From contig CP107211.1 of the NCBI GenBank assembly GCA_025757845.1, positions 558,001 through 622,000 on the forward strand: a DNA stretch of 64,000 bases, written 5' to 3'. The notes below the pieces were generated by a model. It was not told where the DNA came from and did not search any database. It saw only the letters and a list, made by a program, of their open reading frames with translations. The DNA comes from Oscillospiraceae bacterium. Its GTDB lineage: Bacteria > Bacillota > Clostridia > Oscillospirales > Ruminococcaceae. Of this stretch, positions 1 to 7,680 are shown in pieces. How positions within the stretch are numbered: position 1 is the first letter of the stretch; each line of letters opens with the position of its first letter. The position numbers were made by a program, and so were the translations under genes.

Positions 1-206
1 GACATCCGGGACACCGAATCGAACACCACAGTATCCCCGGATTTCAGAATCCGATAGAGCTTCAGCCATTCCGGGCGAAAGATGGATGTGCCGGTGTAGG
101 CTTCCTGCACGATATGGGCAGTCGGGTACTCGGCCTTGATGTTGCGGATCTGACGGTCAATGCTCTGCTTTGCCGTAGAGATTCGGCAATAGCCATAGAT
201 GTTCAT
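1..206 (-). CDS. Serine recombinase, N-terminal catalytic domain (partial)
   Basis: The reverse strand from 206 reads MNIYGYCRIS, the start of a resolvase/invertase domain, and runs open to the window edge. Ser10 in the YCRIS motif is the expected catalytic serine. DSVSRMS near the edge matches the conserved SR-containing block of the family. An AAGGAG ribosome site lies just upstream of the ATG. Only 68 residues are visible, so I cannot tell a small resolvase from a large integrase. Members cut and rejoin DNA at element ends or inversion sites. Its place beside annealing protein and exonuclease genes suggests it belongs to a mobile element that extends to the left. Confidence 0.85.
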   Translation of the reverse strand, partial: MNIYGYCRISTAKQSIDRQIRNIKAEYPTAHIVQEAYTGTSIFRPEWLKLYRILKSGDTVVFDSVSRM

Positions 207-329
207 GCGTCTCCTTTCTGGCTCAAAGATAACGAGCGACATTTTTAAGACTGTGTTTTGCACCTTGAAATGGCCTGAAAATGGCTGGTTTTAATACAAA
301 ACAGAATATACGGTATTTTTAATACAGTT

Positions 330-680
330 TTAGTGGGCATAGGCAGTCATAAAATCAGAAATGGAAGTGCACGGTTTGTGATTGGCGGTGTCCTCGCCAT
401 CCAAAGGAGCGTAGTTCCAGTCGGTGTCCTCGTCAATATATCGCCGCCCATCATCCGGCAGTTCCAGCGGTTCCGCAAGAATAATGGTGCCCCAGTGGTT
501 GACCATCACAAAGGGCGCGATCTCACAAGGGATGCCCCGGCACTCGTCATCATGCCGAACATCGTAGGCGTACAGACCATCCGGAATGGTATCTCTCTTG
601 ATGCGGATGCTGGTGAACAGCGCAGGCTTTCCGCAAACCGTGATCTCTTCGTAGTGTTCGGTCATTGCATTAAAGGTCAT
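330..680 (-). CDS. LPD28-like domain protein
   Basis: A 116-residue acidic protein with a good AAGGAGG ribosome site 8 bases before the ATG. The central text (YDVRHDDECRG, then VNHWGTI) resembles the LPD28 'large polyvalent protein-associated' domain found in phages, plasmids and conjugative elements. The family has no established biochemical role. It lies immediately downstream of the DUF3846 gene with a 12-base gap, so the two are probably co-transcribed. Family assignment is from memory of the motif; function is unknown. Confidence 0.7.
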   Translation of the reverse strand: MTFNAMTEHYEEITVCGKPALFTSIRIKRDTIPDGLYAYDVRHDDECRGIPCEIAPFVMVNHWGTIILAEPLELPDDGRRYIDEDTDWNYAPLDGEDTANHKPCTSISDFMTAYAH

Positions 681-692
681 AATCTGTCCTCC

Positions 693-1031
693 TTAGATTT
701 CAATGATAAAAGCTCTGAATTTCTCTTTGTAGAAATCCATTGTACTCTGCGGCAGGGAAGTCAGATTCCCTTCGTTGTCACATCCGGCCAGAAATCCCGG
801 CCCGGCAAGAACATCGGCTCCATCCCACAGCGGACGATTGAGCGGCAGTCCAAGCAGCTTGCCTTCATCGTTGCAGACCAGTGTGACCTCTGAACCGGTG
901 TCACTCAATGTGATGCATTCGATCAGCCCGCCTACAAATTTCTGCATGGCTTCAAGCGTGTTGTCCAGATCAATCTCCTTTGGCAGCTCCATTGGCAGGA
1001 GCGCAAGGACTTTGATTTTTTGTTCTTCCAT
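693..1031 (-). CDS. DUF3846 domain protein
   Basis: The ATG at 1031 follows a GGAGG site; an in-frame extension upstream runs into a terminator hairpin, so I reject the longer start. The 112-residue product contains VCNDEGKLLGLPLNRPL and a following GPGFLAG segment. This is the hallmark of DUF3846, a short domain common on Firmicutes plasmids and integrative elements. No enzymatic motif is visible. With the LPD28 gene it forms a two-gene unit inside the accessory module. Confidence 0.75.
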   Translation of the reverse strand: MEEQKIKVLALLPMELPKEIDLDNTLEAMQKFVGGLIECITLSDTGSEVTLVCNDEGKLLGLPLNRPLWDGADVLAGPGFLAGCDNEGNLTSLPQSTMDFYKEKFRAFIIEI

Positions 1032-1050
1032 TGTGTACCTCCAAATAAAA

Positions 1051-1078
1051 ACAGGACAATCCATTTGGACTGTCCTGT
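1051..1078 (-). terminator. Rho-independent terminator
   Basis: ACAGGACA-type 13-bp stem with a 2-base loop, followed on the minus strand by TTTTT. It lies between the AAA-ATPase-like gene and the DUF3846 gene and separates their transcription. Confidence 0.8.
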
Positions 1079-1088
1079 AAAAAGTGAA

Positions 1089-1112
1089 GGGGAGCATCCG
1101 AAGATACTCCCC
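1089..1112 (-). terminator. Hairpin directly after the ATPase-like gene
   Basis: GGGGAGTATC/GATGCTCCCC stem with a TTCG-type tetraloop, ending 10 bases after the stop codon at 1122. The T-run behind it is short, so it may act together with the stronger hairpin at 1051-1078. Confidence 0.55.
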
Positions 1113-1121
1113 AGTAGATAA

Positions 1122-2795
1122 TTATTTTTTCCTTACCATGCAACGCTTTTTGAAGAATGCGATGCCATAACAGAGGATGTCATCATAGTCATCCCGGAAG
1201 TCTGCTGCATACATCCGGTCATTGATCTGCTGAATGGCAGCATCACAGGCATCCGGCAGAGCATCCAGAGTTTTGGAATACTTGGCTTCAAAAATTGCCA
1301 CACGGCCATTGCGGATATCCTTTACAATAACATCGCTGCGACCCTCGCCATGCTCTTTGTTGGATTCCACCACATAGCCAGCACCAGTAAAGATGCCTGC
1401 AAGGAAAGCGTGGTAAAAATCCTCCCGATAGTCATGGTAGCTGATGGTCATGCGCAGCAGCTTGGTCATTTCTTTTGTCAGAGCTTCGTTGTTTCCGCTC
1501 CAGACTGCATCAAACAACGGGCTGCGGTTCCATGCCTTTGCACTGTCGTCAAACCATTTGCTTACAGTGGTTTCAAAAATTTCCCGAATCTCTGCATTTG
1601 GAATCATCAGCGCAGAGCAGCCATCCGGCAGCGAATCCGTCAGATCCTTATCCCGCACCTTGGTCAGATAGCCTGTCAGATACAGCACACTCCAAAGATT
1701 TTCCTCAGAGGAGTGCAGATAATCGTAGGTCAGGTTTTCTTCAATATGCTGAACAATGGAGCCGCCAGCCATCAGCGTTTCGAGCTTTGTGGTGATATTG
1801 TCGCCTGCATAGTCGATGAAAGAACGGATGATGGCGTTATCACTGGTGTTTTTCCAATAGCTTTTCGGCTTCTGTGCTACACCATACTGGAAATCCCGCA
1901 GATAACTGATCACGTCCCACGGACAATAAATGTCTGCATCGCCAAAATGATAACCATCGTACCAAGCCTTGATTTCAGCAGACTGCGATTCAAGACCGGC
2001 ATCTTTCAGCATTTGATCCACATCTGCCTGTGTGAAACCAAAGGATTCGCTCAGCCGGGGAGAAGGAATCGTATCCGAAACGAAATTGTTCGTCCCGGTA
2101 AAGATGCTTTCTTTGGCAATTTTCAGACAGCCGGTAACAACAGCAAAGTCGAGCGAGGTATTGTCTTTGAGTGTGGTGCTCATCATAGCCCGCATCACGT
2201 CCAGCATCTGCGAATAATATCCGTTGCTGCTGGCTTTAGCAATGGGAACATCATACTCATCCAGAATGACGACCGCCGACTTTTTGAAGTGGATTTCCAG
2301 CATCCGGGTCAACAGCAAAAAGCAGCTTTTGGTTTCATCCATGGATGCAGTGCGTCCCAGAATCCGCTTAAAGATGCCCTTGTCATCGTCAGAAATAGCA
2401 GCGTCATCCAAAAGAAACTGATAATCCTGAAATGCAAATGCCAGTTTCATGCACAGCATTCCATAGGCACTTTCAAAGGTCAGACCGTCCGTGTCCTTGA
2501 AAGAGAAAAATACCACGGGACACTGGTTCATCCATTTTTTACAAAGCTCTGTATTTTTGGAAATCGCCAATCCCTCAAACATCTGCTTGCTGTCTTTGGT
2601 GATGTCCAGAAAATTTGCGAGAGTGCTCATACCAAGTGATTTTCCGAAACGGCGAGGACGAGTGATCAATGTTACTTCAGCGATACCTCCGCTAAGAAGT
2701 TCAGAAATCAGATTGGTCTTGTCGATATAATAATACCCGCCTTCTCGAATCTTCTCAAAATTCGAGATTCCGACAGGAAACTGCAAATCTTTCAT
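1122..2795 (-). CDS. AAA-ATPase-like / PD-(D/E)XK (DUF1703) protein
   Basis: The chosen start is the ATG at 2795 (MKDLQFPVG), which has an AAGGAG site; a 7-residue longer reading has none. The 557-residue protein starts with the family's YIDKT block (about residues 23-27). It has the Walker A variant RPRRFGKS (46-53), a Walker B VVILDEYD, and a C-terminal nuclease-like core (RSDVIV, then AIFEAKY). This order is typical of AAA-ATPase_like plus DUF1703 proteins, which are abundant in gut anaerobes and often lie in variable loci. A nuclease role is inferred from the fold only; the in vivo target is unknown. Confidence 0.85.
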   Translation of the reverse strand: MKDLQFPVGISNFEKIREGGYYYIDKTNLISELLSGGIAEVTLITRPRRFGKSLGMSTLANFLDITKDSKQMFEGLAISKNTELCKKWMNQCPVVFFSFKDTDGLTFESAYGMLCMKLAFAFQDYQFLLDDAAISDDDKGIFKRILGRTASMDETKSCFLLLTRMLEIHFKKSAVVILDEYDVPIAKASSNGYYSQMLDVMRAMMSTTLKDNTSLDFAVVTGCLKIAKESIFTGTNNFVSDTIPSPRLSESFGFTQADVDQMLKDAGLESQSAEIKAWYDGYHFGDADIYCPWDVISYLRDFQYGVAQKPKSYWKNTSDNAIIRSFIDYAGDNITTKLETLMAGGSIVQHIEENLTYDYLHSSEENLWSVLYLTGYLTKVRDKDLTDSLPDGCSALMIPNAEIREIFETTVSKWFDDSAKAWNRSPLFDAVWSGNNEALTKEMTKLLRMTISYHDYREDFYHAFLAGIFTGAGYVVESNKEHGEGRSDVIVKDIRNGRVAIFEAKYSKTLDALPDACDAAIQQINDRMYAADFRDDYDDILCYGIAFFKKRCMVRKK

Positions 2796-2907
2796 GCAAT
2801 GCTCCTTTCCGCTCACAGAGGAGAGCTTTCAGAACTCACTACTGTAAGTGTACCATGAAATATAGAATCATACAAGAATCAAGTGACAATGAAATTAGGC
2901 GATTCTA

Positions 2908-3618
2908 TTATGCTACGTTCAATCTGGTTGCTTTATAGCAGTCAGCGCACATTCCCTCATGGGTAGCTGCAAACTCTGCCGCCTGCATGATGGAGCCATC
3001 CTTCAGCTTGACCCTTTTGATGGGCTGATTGCACCGGGCGCAGATGCAGGGCACAGGCGGCTGTTCCTGCTTCGGGCTAGCGGATCTCGGTTTCGGCTGC
3101 TTTTGCGGTTCTGCCTCCGGCTGCGGTGCAGCATCTTCCGGCAAATCCTCTCCGGCGTAGACATAGAGACCAAGGCCGAACATAGCAAGGTTCTTCACTA
3201 AGCACCGCATGATAGCCTTATTCACATCGAACATAGAGGCTGCTTCTACGGTGCGTTCTTCCATGCCGATCTTTTCACGGCGGCGGGTCTGCGGATTGTA
3301 GTCCCATTTCGGGGTGGTATAGGTGTAAGGCACAGCTTTCATGGCTTTGTTTGCGCCATCCAGTACAGGCAGCCACATTTCGTGCGAAACGCCCTCAATC
3401 GTGACAGTGGTATACACCATGAATCCGGTTATGGGGTCATAAACATAGGGCAGACCGTTGAATTTCTTGACCTCATAGTTGGCAGTGGGATACAGCTTCT
3501 TCACCTCTGCCCAGGCATACGCCCAGCTTACATATTTCAGTTCCGTGTTGCCGGACTTTTTGACTTCCAGATGATCTTTGAAGTCAATAGCAAATAATTT
3601 TACGAATGGATTTTCCAT
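2908..3618 (-). CDS. DUF1071/Sak-type single-strand annealing protein
   Basis: ATG at 3618 with a GGAGG site; 236 residues. The N-terminal two thirds (KYVSWAYAWAEVKKLYP, then VNKAIMRCLVKNLAMFGLG) matches DUF1071, a group of phage-type single-strand annealing proteins. The tail is a proline/glutamine-rich linker followed by a zinc-finger-like end with CXXC pairs (CARC, CADC). Such proteins pair with an exonuclease for homologous recombination; the YqaJ gene at 5012-5944 fits that role. The two are separated by an unrelated ATPase gene with its own promoter, so the recombination cassette has been interrupted. Confidence 0.8.
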   Translation of the reverse strand: MENPFVKLFAIDFKDHLEVKKSGNTELKYVSWAYAWAEVKKLYPTANYEVKKFNGLPYVYDPITGFMVYTTVTIEGVSHEMWLPVLDGANKAMKAVPYTYTTPKWDYNPQTRRREKIGMEERTVEAASMFDVNKAIMRCLVKNLAMFGLGLYVYAGEDLPEDAAPQPEAEPQKQPKPRSASPKQEQPPVPCICARCNQPIKRVKLKDGSIMQAAEFAATHEGMCADCYKATRLNVA

Positions 3619-3649
3619 AAGAATGCCTCCAATTCTGATAAAGAAAAAA

Positions 3650-3677
3650 GGGCACAACAGCGTCAACTGTTGTGCCC
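3650..3677 (-). terminator. Rho-independent terminator
   Basis: Stem GGGCACAACAG/CTGTTGTGCCC with a 6-base loop and TTTTTT on the minus strand. It follows the ATPase gene ending at 3691 and insulates it from the annealing protein gene. Confidence 0.85.
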
Positions 3678-3690
3678 CATGATGTGAAAA

Positions 3691-4890
3691 TTACGGATTG
3701 AGCAGAAAATCAATGATGTTTCGATGAATGATTCCGTTTCGGCTTAAATTCATCAAATCACCACTGATAACATACTTAGGATAGTTGTCGTGCAGCCGCT
3801 CAAGATTACCGAACTCCCGTTCTTCATCGGCGGGAGTGATCAGGTAAGCAACCTGAATATAGAGCTTTTCATCTCCACGGTAGCAGATAAAATCAATTTC
3901 GGTGTCGTCCAGCTTGCCGACCTGAACTTCATAGCCACGGCTCCGCATTTCCAGATATACGATGTTCTCATACAGCTTGTTGCTGTCAAGCTTTTCGCTT
4001 TTCTTGATAACGTTCCGCAGCCCAAGATCGACTGCATAGTACTTTTCTGTGCTGGACAGGAGCGCTTTTCCTTTGATATCATAGCGGCTTGCATTCAGAA
4101 GGATAAAGGCTTCCTTGAAATAATCAACGTAGTTCAGTACGGTAGCAGTGGTTGTCTTGATTCCTTCCGAAACCATGCGTCCACTGATATTACGGGCAGA
4201 AAACGGATTGCCGATATTGTCCAGCAGGAATGCAAGGACATTACGTAATGCGGTCTGTTCGCGAATATTGTGGCGCAGCATGATGTCACGGACAATGATA
4301 GCCTCGTAAAGATCGTCCAGATAGGTGGTGATTGAATGATCGTCAGGGAGGAAGAAACGCTGCGGAAAACCGCCGTACTTCAAATAGTCTGCGAAGAGCT
4401 TTTCATCCGAAGTATAGGTTCCGTTTTCAATGCATTGCTGTTTTGCTTCGGCCAGCGAAAAGGGGAAAACCTGAATCTGGATGTATCGTCCGGAAAGATA
4501 GGTTGCCAGTTCGCCGGAAAGCAGCTTGGAATTGGAGCCGGTCAGGTAAATATCACAATCGAAATCGACACGAAGAGAATTGATTGCAATCTGCCAGCGC
4601 TCCACCTCCTGAATCTCATCCAGAAGAATATAAATTTTGCCGGTGCAGCCTTCCGCTTTTTCTGCGATGTAGTCGTAAAGCGTTTCTGCAGTACGGGTGT
4701 TGCGGAAGCGCATGGACTCAAAATTGACCTGAATAATGTTCTGTGCGGGAATGTTGCGCTGGAGGAGCACGTCCTTGATCTGACCGAGAAGGACTGTTTT
4801 TCCACAGCGCCGGATTCCAACCAGAACTTTGATCAGATCCTGATCGATAAAAGGAATGATCTTATCCAAATAACTTTTGCGCAGAACCAT
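3691..4890 (-). CDS. AAA_14/DUF4143 ATP-binding protein
   Basis: A 399-residue P-loop protein. The N-terminal part carries Walker A GIRRCGKT (about residues 25-32) and Walker B IYILLDEIQ. The C-terminal part (ARNISGRMVSEGI, then YYAVDLGLRN) is DUF4143, the usual partner of AAA_14. These ATPases are widespread in Firmicutes, often in several copies, with no settled function. It has its own promoter (4912-4940) and terminator (3650-3677), so it is a free-standing cargo gene set between the annealing protein and exonuclease genes. Confidence 0.85.
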   Translation of the reverse strand: MVLRKSYLDKIIPFIDQDLIKVLVGIRRCGKTVLLGQIKDVLLQRNIPAQNIIQVNFESMRFRNTRTAETLYDYIAEKAEGCTGKIYILLDEIQEVERWQIAINSLRVDFDCDIYLTGSNSKLLSGELATYLSGRYIQIQVFPFSLAEAKQQCIENGTYTSDEKLFADYLKYGGFPQRFFLPDDHSITTYLDDLYEAIIVRDIMLRHNIREQTALRNVLAFLLDNIGNPFSARNISGRMVSEGIKTTTATVLNYVDYFKEAFILLNASRYDIKGKALLSSTEKYYAVDLGLRNVIKKSEKLDSNKLYENIVYLEMRSRGYEVQVGKLDDTEIDFICYRGDEKLYIQVAYLITPADEEREFGNLERLHDNYPKYVISGDLMNLSRNGIIHRNIIDFLLNP

Positions 4891-4911
4891 CGTGCATCAC
4901 CTCATATTCTT

Positions 4912-4940
4912 ATCTTAGCATACAATTATTATTGTGTAAA
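4912..4940 (-). promoter_or_regulatory. Sigma-A promoter for the AAA_14 gene
   Basis: Minus strand TTTACA, 17-base spacer, TAAGAT, about 20 bases upstream of the ATG at 4890. The surrounding 100 bases are AT-rich and contain nothing else I recognise. Confidence 0.6.
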
Positions 4941-5011
4941 CAGTATTGTGCTTTTCTATTAAACAAAAATAGCTTAAGCGCGAATTTTGTGTACCTATAG
5001 GCGTACAAAAA

Positions 5012-5944
5012 TTATGCTGCATGGATAATGGTAAATCTGCGGCTGCTCACATTCTTGCTGTACCGATTGAAAATATCGGGCTGTTCTTTCTTCAAACGCT
5101 GGGAGTCTACCCGTTTACTTTCGGAGGATACCCACGACACCTTATAGCCCGGTGCTGTGCCATAGGCAGCATCCTGCATTTGCAGCTTGACCTGCTGCTC
5201 GATAGCCGTTTTCTCCTGTTCCATCTGCTCGATTTGATCAGAAAGCTCCTGCCGCTTGTCCAACAGATTGCGGATGGGATTCAGATCGGCAGTTTTGTTT
5301 CTATCATCTGCAGAGTACAGCTGATTGATCTGCTGTGTATCCCCCTCGCTTCCGGTAGGTACAGGCGGAATTTCGGGCATCACGTTGTATTTCCAGAAGT
5401 GCTCTTCCTTGACAATGAGGTTGTTCAGAACTTCTTTGTCGGTTGTGATCTTGTGAATCACCAGTTCCTTCCCGAAAATCAGAGCAGCAATGTACCAGCA
5501 GTCAAAACCGCTGACAGCCAGATAGTGATTGACCTGAGCCATGTAATGTGCAGGGATTTTGCCATCTGCCCACTTATCCGCAGAGAACGGTGAAACCGTT
5601 TTGCATTCCAGTCCTGCTTTCTGCCCGACAATCAAACGGTCAAAGTCCGCCAGAAGCAGTGGATGTTCCTCACTTTGGTAGATGGCATTTGCACGGCGTA
5701 CCTTCAGACCGGTTGCTTCGGTGAAGCGTTGTGCGACATAATCTTCCAGATCGCGTCCTTGGCGCATAGCCTCATTATCGATGTTCTCAATAGTTTCGCT
5801 GTTTTTGTCGCAGTAAACCTGAAAAGCAGAACGATAGGGATTTACACCCAGAATGGCACCGGCATCCGTGCCGGTAATACCACATTTGCGGTAACGGAGC
5901 CAATCTTCTTTGGACAGGTTCAAAGTTGAAATCAATCTTTTCAT
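5012..5944 (-). CDS. YqaJ-family exonuclease
   Basis: ATG at 5944 (MKRLIS), overlapping the previous gene's stop as ATGA, which implies translational coupling; 310 residues. It has the YqaJ signature: GITGTDAGAILGVNPY near the N-terminus, then LLADFDRLI and GLECKT, which supply the D and E-x-K of a lambda-exonuclease-like PD-(D/E)XK core. The last 100 residues form a predicted coiled coil (KRQELSDQIEQMEQEK). It likely resects duplex ends to give single strands for the annealing protein encoded at 2908-3618. Confidence 0.88.
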   Translation of the reverse strand: MKRLISTLNLSKEDWLRYRKCGITGTDAGAILGVNPYRSAFQVYCDKNSETIENIDNEAMRQGRDLEDYVAQRFTEATGLKVRRANAIYQSEEHPLLLADFDRLIVGQKAGLECKTVSPFSADKWADGKIPAHYMAQVNHYLAVSGFDCWYIAALIFGKELVIHKITTDKEVLNNLIVKEEHFWKYNVMPEIPPVPTGSEGDTQQINQLYSADDRNKTADLNPIRNLLDKRQELSDQIEQMEQEKTAIEQQVKLQMQDAAYGTAPGYKVSWVSSESKRVDSQRLKKEQPDIFNRYSKNVSSRRFTIIHAA

Positions 5945-6279
5945 GCACTTTGCATCCTTTCTCTCATAATTGATTCGGTAATGATGAAGTCGTATTCCAC
6001 CAAGTCTTTCATGATCGTGGAAAAGTCGGCAGCTAACGAATGGCAAGAGCCAACCCACAGGTCATAAAGAAAATCCAGAATATTATTTTGCACCCTGAGA
6101 TGGTTCCAGTAGCGCTCCTCCAGTCTGCCCTCGGATTCCAAAACAATAATGGCGGTGCTGATGGTACTTTTCATCGTGATCTCATAAGCCATGGTAACGC
6201 TGATTTCAGAAGCACTCTTCTCAACGTTGTCAAAAAATTCCGTGAATTCCTTGAAAATGCGGTTATTTACATCATTCAT
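5941..6279 (-). CDS. Conserved hypothetical, mobile-element module
   Basis: 112 residues, mainly helical by inspection, with no motif I recognise. The stop overlaps the YqaJ start by four bases (ATGA), and the upstream neighbour is the DUF932 gene 11 bases away, so it is the middle gene of a tight recombination operon. Repeated aromatic/acidic helices (IFKEFTEFFDNVEK) could serve in protein contact. I cannot name a function. Confidence 0.7.
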   Translation of the reverse strand: MNDVNNRIFKEFTEFFDNVEKSASEISVTMAYEITMKSTISTAIIVLESEGRLEERYWNHLRVQNNILDFLYDLWVGSCHSLAADFSTIMKDLVEYDFIITESIMRERMQSA

Positions 6280-6290
6280 GGCTTGCTCCT

Positions 6291-6785
6291 TTATGCTGCT
6301 GCCAGCACCATCTTGTAAGCCTTGTCGATCATGGGGTTGCCCTCTGCGGTGCGTAGGAACAGGTTTTCGTTGTATTTTTTGGTCTTGCGGAGAGGGTCTG
6401 CGTGGGTGGCAAAATCAGAGACTGCGTTGATAAAGCGCCAACCGTTCTTGCCGACCCATTCCAGATCCGGTGCGTTGTAGTAGCGAGTCTTCAGATCTTC
6501 CTGCAGGCGCAGATTATTCTTCCGCTGGCAATCGGACAGGTCCTCAGAAATCGGGAAAAACTCATTGATGAACTCCTGCACCTTGTGATCGGATAAATCG
6601 ATACGAGCCAGCTCTTCGCCACGGTTGCCGAGTTCAACCATATAGTTGCTGGCCAGCTGCAGGGTTTCACGGGCATCCTGCACGCGGAGCAGAACATTTT
6701 CGGTGTGGCGTGCAGTCCAGCTGCGCTTTGCTGTATTCAGCGCAAGGTTCAGAGTATTCTGGCAGACCACACGGATTGGAGTCAT
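6291..6785 (-). CDS. DUF932 protein, C-terminal part
   Basis: 164 residues starting MTPIRVVCQNTLNLAL, a conserved internal segment of DUF932 phage/plasmid-like proteins rather than a normal N-terminus. The upstream ORF ends at the same point, and adding one A would restore a single 310-residue frame (V-A-M-T-P). The ATG overlaps the upstream stop as ATGA with no ribosome site of its own other than internal purines. This is either a frameshifted DUF932 gene or a naturally split one translated by re-initiation. DUF932 proteins travel with recombination genes on integrative elements; their role is unknown. Confidence 0.75.
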   Translation of the reverse strand: MTPIRVVCQNTLNLALNTAKRSWTARHTENVLLRVQDARETLQLASNYMVELGNRGEELARIDLSDHKVQEFINEFFPISEDLSDCQRKNNLRLQEDLKTRYYNAPDLEWVGKNGWRFINAVSDFATHADPLRKTKKYNENLFLRTAEGNPMIDKAYKMVLAAA

Positions 6786-7225
6786 GCCACTTTCACACCA
6801 GAACTGCCGTCATGACTGTTGAAGATCACAAGATATGGTACTACTTGATCTCCAGCGATAAGATATTTTCTCGGAAGCCTTGCCAGCATCCAGACCTTCT
6901 TGCCGCCCTGCAAGGAACCTGCGGTTTCATAGGTGACCCCCTCACCCAGCAGGTCATCGGTGAACTGAAATGCTTCTTCGTTCTGCACAATGCGGTAGCG
7001 GTCGGATACCACACCCAGAACAGCATCATCGGTGCTGCGGACATTTGCGCGATAGCCGGGGATCATAGCACCCGTGCCGGAATAGATATTACGGCTTTCC
7101 ACCTGCCAATCCAGACCGGCCAGCTCCAAGGCTTCACGGCTTGCAGGGGCATCCATGATGATCCGGCCAAGGCCGTGCCAAGGGGTCTCACGGACAGAGA
7201 ACATCGTTTCAACATTTGCGGGCAT
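6782..7225 (-). CDS. DUF932 protein, N-terminal part
   Basis: 147 residues with the family's starting text (ETMFSVRETPWHGLG), then DRYRIVQNEEAF and YLVIFNSHDGSSGVKVA before a TGA. In intact relatives the frame continues into M-T-P-I-R-V-V-C, which here opens the next ORF at 6785. An AAAGGAG site precedes the ATG. The upstream 30-residue gene at 7255-7347 is probably in the same operon. Confidence 0.8.
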   Translation of the reverse strand: MPANVETMFSVRETPWHGLGRIIMDAPASREALELAGLDWQVESRNIYSGTGAMIPGYRANVRSTDDAVLGVVSDRYRIVQNEEAFQFTDDLLGEGVTYETAGSLQGGKKVWMLARLPRKYLIAGDQVVPYLVIFNSHDGSSGVKVA

Positions 7226-7254
7226 AGTAAAATCTCCTTTTCAGTGTACTGTGA

Positions 7255-7347
7255 TCAATTGTTGTTTTCCATTTCTTCAGCGATGCGGACGAGGACTTCC
7301 ACCAAGACGGTGCCAACTTCTTTGACGATTTCGGACCAAAAGTTCAT
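7255..7347 (-). CDS. 30-residue amphipathic small protein
   Basis: The ATG at 7347 is preceded by a strong AGAAAGGAG site at ideal spacing and reads MNFWSEIVKEVGTVLVEVLV followed by RIAEEMENNN. The pattern is one amphipathic/hydrophobic helix with an acidic tail. It opens the recombination operon, 30 bases before the DUF932 start. The strong ribosome site is the main reason to call it. It could be a small membrane-associated or antirepressor-like peptide; no family is recognised. Confidence 0.6.
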   Translation of the reverse strand: MNFWSEIVKEVGTVLVEVLVRIAEEMENNN

Positions 7348-7377
7348 AAGGTTTTCTCCTTTCTGCGCAGCTGCGCT

Positions 7378-7422
7378 TTAAAATACGATGGTAATAATGA
7401 TAGTGATGGTGCGGAATAACAA
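7378..7422 (-). CDS. Possible 14-residue leader peptide
   Basis: A GGAGGTG site (7429-7435) sits 6 bases before a TTG that opens MLFRTITIIITIVF and a TAA. The peptide is only hydrophobic Ile/Thr/Val. A GCGCAGCTGCGC palindrome follows the stop and a terminator hairpin precedes the ribosome site, an arrangement reminiscent of translated attenuators. A GTG three codons upstream is an alternative start but is too close to the site. Expression is unproven. Confidence 0.35.
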   Translation of the reverse strand: MLFRTITIIITIVF

Positions 7423-7442
7423 AATGCTCACCTCCAGACATA

Positions 7443-7476
7443 AAAAAGCCCCTGAGTCTTTCGACTCAGAGGCTTT
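7443..7476 (-). terminator. Terminator just downstream of a minus-strand -10 box
   Basis: GCCTCTGAGTC-GAAA-GACTCAGGGGC followed by TTTTTT on the minus strand. No gene lies upstream that it could end. A TATAAT box on the same strand (7488-7493) would start transcription only a few bases before the hairpin, so it may be an attenuator for the 7.4-5.0 kb operon. Confidence 0.7.
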
Positions 7477-7487
7477 GGATCATGATT

Positions 7488-7493
7488 ATTATA
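7488..7493 (-). promoter_or_regulatory. Possible -10 box of the minus-strand operon
   Basis: TATAAT on the minus strand in AT-rich sequence; the -35 region (AAATTT-like) is poor. The 7500-7595 stretch between this box and the inverted repeat holds no gene I can support. Confidence 0.35.
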
Positions 7494-7595
7494 TCTGGGT
7501 GAAAAATGGAAATTTGAGAAAGCTAGAGATAAAAATGCCAGACCGGCATGAAGGTAGCTAAAAGAGATTTGGAAAAGTGGCATAATCGCTGAAAA

Positions 7596-7632
7596 ATTCA
7601 TCAATCACTTGTGTAAAGTGTGATTGATGAAT
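7596..7632. promoter_or_regulatory. Perfect 13-bp inverted repeat (operator candidate)
   Basis: ATTCATCAATCAC (7596-7608) and its exact reverse complement (7620-7632) flank an 11-base spacer. The right arm covers the -35 box of the fic-brx promoter. A dimeric repressor bound here would block that promoter and possibly act on the divergent operon. The Fic protein's own C-terminal winged helix is a candidate ligand. Confidence 0.7.
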
Positions 7633-7652
7633 GAGCGATGAAATGATATAAT
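7624..7652 (+). promoter_or_regulatory. Sigma-A promoter of the fic-BREX operon
   Basis: TTGATG, 17-base spacer, perfect TATAAT, 28 bases before the ATG at 7681. It is the only strong plus-strand promoter I see before the brx genes, whose gaps are mostly under 20 bases. Confidence 0.8.
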
Positions 7653-7680
7653 TAATTAGAATGGAGGGGAGGAAAAACAG

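Noticed and set aside
333-893. 186-residue plus-strand frame
   Set aside because: Antisense of the LPD28 and DUF3846 genes, with no ribosome site.
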